Both the position numbers and the translations under genes were made by a program. The notes under the pieces were generated by a model that was given only the letters and a program-made list of their open reading frames with translations, was not told the origin of the DNA and made no database searches. Positions 53,163 to 61,271 of a DNA stretch of 64,000 nucleotides are shown here, one piece after another (position 1 is the stretch's first letter; every line of letters starts with the position of its first letter). The DNA is from Chryseobacterium pennae (GTDB lineage: Bacteria > Bacteroidota > Bacteroidia > Flavobacteriales > Weeksellaceae). Where the stretch lies: the NCBI RefSeq assembly GCF_003385515.1, contig NZ_QNVT01000020.1, forward strand, positions 57,964-121,963. Reading direction: 5' to 3'.

Positions 53163-54521
53163 CTATATCGTCATCGAGAAGATTCTCGTCTCCGGCTTAT
53201 TTCTCATCATCCTGAGGTCAAAAACCATCGCTACATTTCTGGTGAAAGCTCTTCCGGCTTCTGTAATCTTAATTTCCTTACCGGAAATTTCAACCAACCC
53301 GTCATTTTCCATTTCCTTCAGCATTTCTAAAGCGTTATCCAGCTCAGGGAAAGAGTTGTCTGCAGTAAAAGTAGTTTCAAGCTGGCACATCAGATTTAAA
53401 ATATGTCTTCTCACTATCAGATCTTCTTCATTCAGAACATGGCCTTTTACAACAGGGATTTTACCTTCTTCTACCATCGTCTGATATTCTTCCACTGTTT
53501 TTACATTCTGGGCAAAAGCATACCATGAATCTGAAATAGCAGACATACCAAGTCCTACCATCAGCTGGGTATTGCTTGAAGTATAGCCCATAAAGTTTCT
53601 GTGAAGTTTTTTATGGATCAGAGACTGGTATAAATCATCATGTTCCAAGGAGAAGTGATCCATTCCCACTTCAATATATCCTAAATCCTGAAGCAGTTTT
53701 TTACCATCTTCATACAGACGGCGCTTTTCTTCTCCACTTGGAAGGTCATTTTCATCAAAACCTCTCTGCCCTACTCCTTTCACCCATGGAACATGTGCAT
53801 AGGAATAGAATGCCAGTCTGTCCGGCTTCAGCTCCATTGTTTTTCTGATTGTATGTTCCATCGCTTCCCAACTCTGATGTGGAAGTCCAAATACTAAATC
53901 ATGGCTGATTCCTCTATAACCAATTTCCTTAGCCCATTCGGTCACATTTTTCACGTTCTCAAAAGGCTGGATTCTGTTGATCGCTTTCTGTACTTTAGGA
54001 TCGTAATCCTGAACACCGAAGCTTACTCTTCTGAAGCCCAGATCGTATAAGGTTTGAAGATGTTCTTTTGTTGTATTATTAGGGTGTCCTTCAAATGAAA
54101 ACTCAGGATGTTCCGCAATCTCTACTGTGGAAAAGATTCCTTCCAGCAATGTTCTCAGGTTTTCAGGAGAGAAAAATGTAGGAGTACCACCACCAAGATG
54201 CAGTTCTTTTAACTTTGGTTTTTCATTAAAAAGCTCAAGATAAAGTTTCCATTCTTTTAAAACGCTTTCCAGATAAGGAACTTCAACGCTGTGCTGTTTG
54301 GTAATACGCTTATGACATGCGCAGAATGTACACAATGCCTCACAGAAAGGCAAATGGATGTAAATAGAAATTCCCTCCTCTGCATTGGTTTCATGAAAAG
54401 ACCTGATTACGCTTTCCTTCCATCCTTCCGGTGAAAATGTAGAATCATCCCAATAAGGAACGGTAGGATAAGAGGTGTAACGGGGTCCGGGAATATTATA
54501 CTTATCTATTAAAGAGTTCAT
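53163..54521 (-). CDS. hemN: Oxygen-independent coproporphyrinogen III oxidase
   Basis: HemN decarboxylates coproporphyrinogen III to protoporphyrinogen IX in haem synthesis, without oxygen. The 452-aa radical-SAM enzyme has the cluster motif CEALCTFCAC (Cys-x3-Cys-x2-Cys), with the extra Cys typical of true HemN. It opens IDKYNIPGPRYTSYPTVPYW, also diagnostic. HLGGGTPTFFSPENL and the C-terminal HemN domain (NFMGYTSSNTQLMVGLGMSAIS) complete the picture. It is the first gene of a two-gene unit with a membrane protein. Confidence 0.96.
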   Translation of the reverse strand: MNSLIDKYNIPGPRYTSYPTVPYWDDSTFSPEGWKESVIRSFHETNAEEGISIYIHLPFCEALCTFCACHKRITKQHSVEVPYLESVLKEWKLYLELFNEKPKLKELHLGGGTPTFFSPENLRTLLEGIFSTVEIAEHPEFSFEGHPNNTTKEHLQTLYDLGFRRVSFGVQDYDPKVQKAINRIQPFENVKNVTEWAKEIGYRGISHDLVFGLPHQSWEAMEHTIRKTMELKPDRLAFYSYAHVPWVKGVGQRGFDENDLPSGEEKRRLYEDGKKLLQDLGYIEVGMDHFSLEHDDLYQSLIHKKLHRNFMGYTSSNTQLMVGLGMSAISDSWYAFAQNVKTVEEYQTMVEEGKIPVVKGHVLNEEDLIVRRHILNLMCQLETTFTADNSFPELDNALEMLKEMENDGLVEISGKEIKITEAGRAFTRNVAMVFDLRMMRNKPETRIFSMTI

Positions 54522-54740
54522 TTTGAAAATAAAATTTTATAAGGTGGGGAAATTTAACATTATTAAAAATCCATCCTACAAAATTAACCATTAGTTATGA
54601 ATTTTAACCTATGAATTATATTAGGTTGTATTTTATAATGAGTCTAAATACGCTAACAGAGCTGCTTACAGGGATAATGATAAATTCTATCAGTTTTATT
54701 TATTTTTTTGATCCTGATTTCCTATCTGTAAAATCTAATC

Positions 54741-55112
54741 TTACTTGTATAAAGGAACCTTAATCTGACCGGAATCTCTTTCAAGAAAATCAAGCCATGC
54801 TGTAGCAATAATCTTAAAATCTTTCAAAGGAACTACCCTATCCAGATCTTTTATACCAGGATACACAAATACAACTCCCTCAGGAGTCATTTCTATTGTA
54901 CAGGTAAAAACCGTCCAGTCATTATCAACAGGAAAAGGATTACCATTCAGATAATGATCTGTCATTTCCAGTAAATCATTGATATCCATTGGTGACCTTA
55001 AAAAAGTAAACAGTTCTTCCATGGCCCCACCTCCTAAAAAAAATGGTGTTCCTAATTTAGAAACGATAAATTCTATATCATATATTTTTAAAACATCTTC
55101 TGTTTTCATCAA
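54741..55112 (-). CDS. Hypothetical protein, 123 aa
   Basis: A small soluble protein without a signal peptide, and mostly acidic. The order is a helix (KTEDVLKIYDIEFIVSKLG), a loop GGGAMEELFTFLRSP, then beta strands WTVFTCTIEMTPEGVVFVYPG and a final helix FKIIATAWLDFLERDSG. The arrangement recalls small SUKH/immunity-like proteins, but I would not assign it on sequence alone. It starts 3 nt downstream of the beta-propeller gene and is probably cotranscribed with it. Function unknown. Confidence 0.7.
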   Translation of the reverse strand: MMKTEDVLKIYDIEFIVSKLGTPFFLGGGAMEELFTFLRSPMDINDLLEMTDHYLNGNPFPVDNDWTVFTCTIEMTPEGVVFVYPGIKDLDRVVPLKDFKIIATAWLDFLERDSGQIKVPLYK

Positions 55113-55115
55113 AAA

Positions 55116-56126
55116 TCACTTCAGTTTCATCATCACAATCCTATCCTTCCCAGCAAAAACCACTCTGCTCCCATCAATCCACTGTCCAACATATAACCCT
55201 TTTTCATCAGAAATTTTCTTCCAGGTCTTTCCAAAATCTGAAGAATAGCTAATATGCTGATCTCCTACCGCAATAATCTCCTTTCCTTTTGATCCCGGCT
55301 TTATTTTCACACAGGTCGTATAGCCTGGATTCTGTCCTGAAGCCTGAATCTGCCAGGTTTCACCGCCATCGTGAGTCGTTGCAATATTATTGATATTAGC
55401 ACTCTGTTTTGTATAATCACCTCCTGCTGCAATTCCGAATTGATCATCATTAAAATCAATAGAATACATTCCCTGTGATGACTCTCCCTGAATAAAAGGG
55501 GTTTTAAAAACCTCCAGCTTTTCATTTTTAAGGTTCAATCTTAAGATTCTTGAAGCTTTGCCTCCTGTTGCAATCCATACATGCTTTTTGGTAGAGGAAA
55601 TATTGGTATTACTGGCAGCAAAAGCAGCTTCTCCTTCATTTAGTTTTAAATCATTCTTAAACATACCCCATTTCCCGTCTTTATAAACAGCCAATTTCAA
55701 TACATTGTCACTGTCCGCATCACTGAAAGTATATGCCAGTTTATCATTCACAAAATGTAAAGCATCATAGAATGCTGTTTTTGCAGAATCTGTAAAAATA
55801 ATCTGTGATTTCAAGTCTTTTTTATCAATTTTGAAAAATCGGGCCGGGCTCACAATATTGATCGCATAGAATGAAGTTTTATCCTGTGCAAGCGTTCTGA
55901 ATTCAAGTTTTTCATCAGAAAGTTTGATTTGTTTTTGATTTTTGGTATCGTTAATATCTACAAAACCGAATTTGGAATCTGACCCGCTGTACCAGACTTT
56001 ATTGTCATACAATTCAAGAGCTCTGATGCTTATTTTATCGTTAAGAATTGTTTCAATGCTTTCCACCTGTTGAGAAAATGCAGTCATTCCTACAGACAGG
56101 AATACAATGGAAAAAATATTTTTCAT
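55116..56126 (-). CDS. Exported YCF48/BNR-type beta-propeller protein
   Basis: The 336-aa protein has a signal peptide (MKNIFSIVFLSVGMTAFSQQ). Repeated blade motifs then recur: KVWYSGSDSKFGFVDIND, TTHDGGETWQIQASGQN and YSSDFGKTWKKISDEKG. The GGETW and GKTW turns are the Asp-box/BNR-like signature of YCF48-type propellers, often annotated as 'oxidoreductase' without evidence. It probably binds a protein partner or ligand in the periplasm. It heads a pair with the 123-aa gene. Confidence 0.82.
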   Translation of the reverse strand: MKNIFSIVFLSVGMTAFSQQVESIETILNDKISIRALELYDNKVWYSGSDSKFGFVDINDTKNQKQIKLSDEKLEFRTLAQDKTSFYAINIVSPARFFKIDKKDLKSQIIFTDSAKTAFYDALHFVNDKLAYTFSDADSDNVLKLAVYKDGKWGMFKNDLKLNEGEAAFAASNTNISSTKKHVWIATGGKASRILRLNLKNEKLEVFKTPFIQGESSQGMYSIDFNDDQFGIAAGGDYTKQSANINNIATTHDGGETWQIQASGQNPGYTTCVKIKPGSKGKEIIAVGDQHISYSSDFGKTWKKISDEKGLYVGQWIDGSRVVFAGKDRIVMMKLK

Positions 56127-56157
56127 ATATTATTTTGATTGGTTATTTGCAACAAAA

Positions 56158-56175
56158 AAACCGCCGAAGCGGTTT
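56158..56175 (-). terminator. Terminator of the amino-acid permease gene
   Basis: AAACCGC and GCGGTTT form a 7-bp stem with tetraloop CGAA; on the minus strand seven T follow. It lies 8 nt past the permease stop. Confidence 0.85.
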
Positions 56176-56182
56176 ATATTAT

Positions 56183-57697
56183 TTAATCTTTCTGATATTT
56201 TTCAGGATTGTTAAGTTTACTGTTAGATTTTCCATAAAGGAAATACACTAAACCACCTAAGAAAAGCCATACAGCAGAAAGTTCCAATGCATGAGCACTT
56301 AAGTTAAATATTAAATATATATTAATAAATACTCCTAATGCCACAACGATTTTATAAGCTGGAACTTTGAAAGGTCTGATCAAGTTAGGTTCTTTCTTTC
56401 TCATTACCCAAACAGCAATACAAACCAATGTAAATGCAAACAGGGTTCCGAAGCTAGTCATATCTGCCAGTGTAGAAATCGGTGTAAATGCAGCGATAAA
56501 AGCCACCACTACTCCTAATAAAATAATTCCTTTATAAGGCGTTTTTGTTTTTGGATGAAGCTCTCCAAAAAACTGAGGAATCAATCCATCCTTTGCCATT
56601 CCAATAAAGATTCTGGACTGTCCCATCATCATTACCATTACTACAGAGATCAATCCTACAGTAGCCGCAATGGTTACTACATTACTCGCCCAGTGTTTCC
56701 CTGCAATTTCGAATGCATAAGCTACTGGTGCTTTAATGGCATCAGGATATTTTCCTTCAGGATTAAAGTCTGAATAATGCATCATTCCTGTCAAAACAAG
56801 AGACACACAAATATATAATGCTGTACAAACTAATAATGAAACAATAATAGCAAAAGGCACATCTTTTTTAGGATTGATAGCCTCTCCTGCCTGTGTAGAA
56901 ACGGCATCAAAACCAATATAAGCAAAAAAGATAGCTGCAGCCCCTGAAATAATTCCTTTAATACCATAGGCTGAAACCAAATCACCTTCAGAATTTTTAA
57001 GTTTTATCTGATCAGGAATAAAAGGTTTCCAATTTTTAACTCCATCAACTGCGTTGTAAAGATCAGTATTGGAAAAAATAATATAAACCCCTGCAATGAT
57101 CACGAAAATAACAGCTGAAGTTTTCATCAAAACAATCAGGTTATTGGCGCCTGCTGCTTCTTTAGTTCCTTTTACCAATAAGGCTGTAATCAATAGAACT
57201 AGAATAAATGCAGGCAGGTTCATAGAAAACCCATCCCCTGTATAACTTGACGGATCCGATGTAAGATAAGCCGGTAAGTGAATATTAAATATCTTCAAAA
57301 ATTTATTAAAATATCCGGACCAACTCACAGAAACGGCCATACTGGCCATGGCATACTCTAGGATGAGACACCATCCCATGGCCCATGCAAAAATTTCACC
57401 TACTGTTCCGTATGCATAAGCATATGCAGATCCCTCAACAGGAATAATGGAGGCGAACTCCGCGTAGCATAATGCTGCAAAAACACAGGCAATACCTGCT
57501 ATAATAAAGGATATTGCAAGTGCTGGTCCCGCATGATAATAGGCTCCTGTTCCCGTAAGAACAAAGATCCCACCTCCGATGATAGCACCTACTCCTATTG
57601 CTGTTAAACTCCATTTTCCAAGGACTTTCTTCAGCTCACTTTTCTTCATATCTGCCTCATAGGCACTTAGTGGTTTTTTAACCCAAATTTTCGACAT
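56183..57697 (-). CDS. APC family amino-acid permease
   Basis: The 504-aa protein has about 12-14 TM helices of the amino acid-polyamine-organocation family. TM1 carries the substrate-backbone motif GVGAIIGGGIFVLTGTGAYYHAGPA. Further family signs are LCYAEFASIIPVEGSAYAYAYGTVGE and FFAYIGFDAVSTQAGEAINPKKDVP. It most resembles the cationic amino-acid transporter (CAT) branch with its FDAVSTxAEE-type segment. The substrate is not fixed. It is monocistronic. Confidence 0.92.
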   Translation of the reverse strand: MSKIWVKKPLSAYEADMKKSELKKVLGKWSLTAIGVGAIIGGGIFVLTGTGAYYHAGPALAISFIIAGIACVFAALCYAEFASIIPVEGSAYAYAYGTVGEIFAWAMGWCLILEYAMASMAVSVSWSGYFNKFLKIFNIHLPAYLTSDPSSYTGDGFSMNLPAFILVLLITALLVKGTKEAAGANNLIVLMKTSAVIFVIIAGVYIIFSNTDLYNAVDGVKNWKPFIPDQIKLKNSEGDLVSAYGIKGIISGAAAIFFAYIGFDAVSTQAGEAINPKKDVPFAIIVSLLVCTALYICVSLVLTGMMHYSDFNPEGKYPDAIKAPVAYAFEIAGKHWASNVVTIAATVGLISVVMVMMMGQSRIFIGMAKDGLIPQFFGELHPKTKTPYKGIILLGVVVAFIAAFTPISTLADMTSFGTLFAFTLVCIAVWVMRKKEPNLIRPFKVPAYKIVVALGVFINIYLIFNLSAHALELSAVWLFLGGLVYFLYGKSNSKLNNPEKYQKD

Positions 57698-57848
57698 GTT
57701 TTTTTATTTATTAAGGATTTACGAAAATATAAAAAATTTAGGAATCCTCACGTTTATCGTTAAAATTTCATCATTTATTTTATATTAAAATCTCAAAAAC
57801 CTAATTAACATATTATTTAATTCATTTTAAAAAGTCCATATTTTTGCT

Positions 57849-57856
57849 TATTTTTG
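57849..57856 (+). promoter_or_regulatory. -7 element of pnuC
   Basis: TATTTTTG, a full TAnnTTTG match, lies only 5 nt before the ATG at 57862; a second copy is at 57839-57846. If the right one is used the pnuC mRNA would be leaderless; the left copy would give a leader of about 10 nt. Confidence 0.45.
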
Positions 57857-57861
57857 ATCGC

Positions 57862-58533
57862 ATGAATTTATATGATCTTTTTGTAAAACCCTATGAAAAC
57901 TATGATGCCTTACAGATTCTGCTTGAAGTATCAGGTGCCATTTTCGGAATTTTGAGCGTATATTTTTCCATTAAGAAAAATATATGGGTATATCCTACAG
58001 GCATTATTTCAACGCTGATCTATGTATATATTCTTTTTAACTTTGGGCTGCTGGGAGATTGCCTGATCAATGTTTATTATACTGTGATGAGTGTCTATGG
58101 CTGGATATTGTGGGCTAAAAATTCGGAAGACCATGTGCATGTGGACGTTACGTGGGCAACACAAAAAGAATGGTTCTATGCAGGAATCCTTTTTATCCTG
58201 AGCTTAGGACTTGTCACATTTATTTATTATTATAAGCCTTATATTGACAATCACTTTTCAATGGAAGGAACCAATCTTGGATTATATCATCTGGATTGGG
58301 CAAACTGGCTGGATATTTTTACCACTTCAATATTTTTAGTAGGAATGTGGTTTATGGCCAAACAGCGCATTGAGAACTGGATTTTCTGGATTATTGGAGA
58401 TTTTATTTGTATGCCTATGATGATTTTTAAGGGGCTTGGCATCACTTCGGTTCAATATTTGGTATTTACTATAATGGCTATCTTAGGATACCTTAATTGG
58501 AAAAAAAGTTTTAAAGAAAAAAAAGTACAATAA
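57862..58533 (+). CDS. pnuC: Nicotinamide riboside transporter PnuC
   Basis: I place the start at the ATG at 57862 (223 aa, MNLYDLFVKPYENYDALQ). The six-codon extension upstream begins with TTG and overlaps the promoter. The protein has about seven TM helices with PnuC features: SGAIFGILSVYFSIKKNIWVYPTGI, YGWILWAKN, a central DWANWLDIFTTSIF segment and the C-terminal NWIFWIIGDFICMPMMIFKG. It takes up nicotinamide riboside (or thiamine in some relatives) for NAD synthesis. No riboswitch is visible upstream. Confidence 0.92.
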   Translation: MNLYDLFVKPYENYDALQILLEVSGAIFGILSVYFSIKKNIWVYPTGIISTLIYVYILFNFGLLGDCLINVYYTVMSVYGWILWAKNSEDHVHVDVTWATQKEWFYAGILFILSLGLVTFIYYYKPYIDNHFSMEGTNLGLYHLDWANWLDIFTTSIFLVGMWFMAKQRIENWIFWIIGDFICMPMMIFKGLGITSVQYLVFTIMAILGYLNWKKSFKEKKVQ

Positions 58534-58537
58534 AGTT

Positions 58538-59209
58538 ATGAAAAATTTATTAAAAATAGCAGTTAGCATCTTTGCTATTAGCACTTTAACATCTTGTATG
58601 GCTTATACAGACGGATATGGCAGCAATGGTTATGGTGATCCATATTATAACAATGGATCTTACTACGCTCCTTCCGGATATTATGGCAATGGCGGATATT
58701 ATGGTAATGACGGCTATTATTATAGAAACAACATCAATTACTACTATGATAATGGTATGCCTTACTATTATGACACTTATAATAATTCCAGAAGAAAAGT
58801 GTATGTAGAAAGAAGAAATACAACTCCTACGGTCACTTCACAAAGACCTAATAACGGTTTCCGTAATAACAACAGCGGATCTTATAACAATGGAGGATAT
58901 AACAGAAACTCTAATAACAGCAACAGTGGTGGATTCAGAAATTCAAACAGCGGTTATCAGAATAATCAGGGAAATCAGAATAACCAAAATAACGGTGGAT
59001 TCAGAAACCAAAACAGCAATAGTTTTGAAAACAGAACCCTGAACGCAGGCGGATTCAGAAACTCAGGAAGTACAAATACAAATACCAATACCAATACCAC
59101 TAGACCTGAATCTTCAAACGGAGGAGGTTTCAGAAACAACTCAAGCACTCAAAGTACTCCAAACACCAGTTCAAGCAGAGAACAAAACAGTGGCGGGGGC
59201 TTTAGATAG
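58538..59209 (+). CDS. Low-complexity Asn/Gly/Tyr-rich lipoprotein with GGFRN repeats
   Basis: The 223-aa protein begins with a signal peptide and lipobox TLTSC (Cys20). Residues 24-80 are Tyr/Gly/Asn-rich (YYGNGGYYGNDGYYYRNN). From about 105 to the end it is almost entirely Asn, Ser, Gly and Gln, with GGFRN or GFRN recurring at least six times (NNGFRNN, SGGFRN, NGGFRNQ, AGGFRNS, GGGFRNN and the terminal SGGGFR). This looks like a disordered, surface-tethered protein. It starts 4 nt after pnuC, so the two are cotranscribed, and a terminator follows it. Confidence 0.8.
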   Translation: MKNLLKIAVSIFAISTLTSCMAYTDGYGSNGYGDPYYNNGSYYAPSGYYGNGGYYGNDGYYYRNNINYYYDNGMPYYYDTYNNSRRKVYVERRNTTPTVTSQRPNNGFRNNNSGSYNNGGYNRNSNNSNSGGFRNSNSGYQNNQGNQNNQNNGGFRNQNSNSFENRTLNAGGFRNSGSTNTNTNTNTTRPESSNGGGFRNNSSTQSTPNTSSSREQNSGGGFR

Positions 59210-59240
59210 AACAATTATAAATAACGATTATAAATAAGGA

Positions 59241-59267
59241 AACGAACAGTTAACACTGTTCGTTTTT
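59241..59267 (+). terminator. Terminator of pnuC-lipoprotein unit
   Basis: AACGAACAGT and ACTGTTCGTT form a perfect 10-bp stem with loop TAAC, followed by TTTTT. Confidence 0.85.
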
Positions 59268-59281
59268 CATTTTAAATATAC

Positions 59282-59289
59282 TAATTTTG
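59282..59289 (+). promoter_or_regulatory. -7 element of dapF
   Basis: TAATTTTG, a full TAnnTTTG match, 25 nt before the dapF ATG and just after the preceding terminator. No clear -33 TTG. Confidence 0.45.
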
Positions 59290-59314
59290 TTTCTTCATTC
59301 AGACAAAAAACAAT

Positions 59315-60082
59315 ATGGAATTTTATAAATATCAGGGAACGGGAAATGATTTTGTAATGGTAGATAACCGTGACCTTCAGTTTCCTAAAGACAAAAATAT
59401 CATTGAAAAACTATGTGACAGACGTTTTGGAATAGGTGCAGACGGCCTTATTCTTCTGGAAAACGATCCTGATTATGATTTTAAAATGGTCTATTATAAT
59501 TCAGACGGTGGAGAAAGTACGATGTGTGGAAACGGAGGAAGATGCCTGGTAGCTTTTGCCTTTTTTCTTGATGTTTTTGAAGACAAATGCAAATTCATTG
59601 CGATAGATGGTGAACACGAAGCAGAAATTCACAATGGGATCATTAAATTAAAGATGATTGATGTAAATACAATTTCACATGACGGAAATGATGCAGTTCT
59701 TAATACCGGTTCTCCTCATTATGTAAAATATGTAGAAAATCTTGCTGATTATGACGTTTATACCCAGGGACACAGCATCCGAAATTCAGAAAATTATACA
59801 GAAAAAGGAATCAATGTCAACTTTGTAGAAAAAATTTCAGATCATGAAATCTTTGTAAGAACCTATGAACGAGGTGTTGAGGACGAAACTTACAGCTGTG
59901 GAACAGGAGTTACAGCTTCTGCTTTAACTTTTCTTCAAAAAGACAATCTAACTTCCGTAAAAGTTAAAACCCTGGGAGGAAATCTTAAGGTATATGCTGA
60001 AAAAAGCGGTCATTCTTTCTGCAACATCTGGCTGGAGGGTCCTGCAAAGCAAGTTTTTAAAGGTAAGGTAGATATTCTTTAA
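59315..60082 (+). CDS. dapF: Diaminopimelate epimerase
   Basis: DapF interconverts LL- and meso-diaminopimelate for lysine and peptidoglycan synthesis. The 255-aa enzyme starts MEFYKYQGTGNDFVMVDNR. It has both catalytic cysteines, in TMCGNGGRCL (near 75) and in YSCGTGVTAS (near 197), plus FGIGADGLILL. It is slightly shorter than the E. coli enzyme (274). It precedes mltG by 32 nt, and the pair serves cell-wall synthesis. Confidence 0.97.
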   Translation: MEFYKYQGTGNDFVMVDNRDLQFPKDKNIIEKLCDRRFGIGADGLILLENDPDYDFKMVYYNSDGGESTMCGNGGRCLVAFAFFLDVFEDKCKFIAIDGEHEAEIHNGIIKLKMIDVNTISHDGNDAVLNTGSPHYVKYVENLADYDVYTQGHSIRNSENYTEKGINVNFVEKISDHEIFVRTYERGVEDETYSCGTGVTASALTFLQKDNLTSVKVKTLGGNLKVYAEKSGHSFCNIWLEGPAKQVFKGKVDIL

Positions 60083-60114
60083 AATCAAAAACTTTTAATC
60101 AATACTATTTAGGA

Positions 60115-61140
60115 ATGAAAAAAGCTATTCTCATTATCATTCTGCTTGTTTTTGTAGTGGCAGGATTTTTTGGTTTGAGATTTTATAATAAATACTTCGG
60201 AAATAACGTAGAAAAGGACGGTTATATTTTGATCCCTCATAAGGCAAACTTTAATCAGATTCTTGATTCTATTGCTCCGTATATTAAGGATCGCAGTTCT
60301 TTCGAAGCGGTAGCTAAAGATAAAGGGCTTGTTACTAATTTTAAGGCAGGGCGTTATCATATTCAAAGTGGGAAAGGAAACACAGACCTTGTTAATATGA
60401 TCAAAGCAGGTAACCAAACGGCCAATTCTTTCAGAATTGGTGATTTTGGAGATATGTACCAGATGATTGGAAAGGTTACCAAAAAAACAGAACTGGATTC
60501 TCTTCATTTTGTGAATGATCTGGATGTGGTTGCGCAGGAAAAAGGATATAAGAACATTGAAGACTTAAAGAAATATTTTTTCATTGATACTTATAATTTC
60601 TTCTGGACAGTAAGCCCAAGAGAATTTTTCGCAAAATTCGATGACCAGTACAATGATTTCTGGACCAGTGAAAGAAAAAATAAAGAACAGCAATCCGGAC
60701 TTACAAGAGATCAGATTTATGCACTTGCATCAATTGTTTACAAAGAATCGGGAGGGAAGAAGGACGAAATGAAGACCATTGCCGGTTTGTATTTAAACCG
60801 ATACAGAAAAGGAATGAAGCTTCAGTCTGATCCTACTGTGATCTATGCAATCAATAAGCAGACAAATTTTAAAGAACAGATCAAAAGGGTATTATATAAA
60901 CATCTATCTACTCCGTCTCCATACAATACCTATGCCAATGCAGGGATTCCTCCGGGGCCGATCTGCGTAGTGGATAAGAACTCAGTAGATGCTGTTTTGA
61001 ATGCAGAAAACAACAATTATATATTTATGTGTGCAGATCCCGCAAGATTTGGATATCATAAGTTTACAGCCAGTGCGGAAGAACATGCTGTAAATGCAAA
61101 AGCTTATCAGGATTGGCTCAATTCAAAGAATATAAAATAA
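60115..61140 (+). CDS. mltG: Endolytic murein transglycosylase MltG
   Basis: MltG cuts nascent glycan strands and so sets their length. The 341-aa protein has an N-terminal TM anchor (KKAILIIILLVFVVAGFFGL). A LysM-like region follows (GYILIPHKANFNQILDSI). The catalytic YceG domain has IVYKESGGKKDEMKTIAGLYLNR, with the catalytic Glu, and SDPTVIYAI, YNTYANAGIPPGPICV and FTASAEEHAVNAK. It is cotranscribed with dapF. Confidence 0.95.
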   Translation: MKKAILIIILLVFVVAGFFGLRFYNKYFGNNVEKDGYILIPHKANFNQILDSIAPYIKDRSSFEAVAKDKGLVTNFKAGRYHIQSGKGNTDLVNMIKAGNQTANSFRIGDFGDMYQMIGKVTKKTELDSLHFVNDLDVVAQEKGYKNIEDLKKYFFIDTYNFFWTVSPREFFAKFDDQYNDFWTSERKNKEQQSGLTRDQIYALASIVYKESGGKKDEMKTIAGLYLNRYRKGMKLQSDPTVIYAINKQTNFKEQIKRVLYKHLSTPSPYNTYANAGIPPGPICVVDKNSVDAVLNAENNNYIFMCADPARFGYHKFTASAEEHAVNAKAYQDWLNSKNIK

Positions 61141-61271
61141 GCTTTTAGCAGGCACCAGGATTTTACAGATAAAAACAATACATAAATCATAATATTTTGA
61201 AAATCAATTTAATATAAATTTTCAAAATATTAAGGGTTATCCTTTCACGATTTTATACAAAAAAATAACCT

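Noticed and set aside
57720..57861. A riboswitch before pnuC (NAD+, thiamine or preQ1 type)
   Set aside because: The promoter -7 box lies within 5-15 nt of the start codon, leaving no room for a structured leader.
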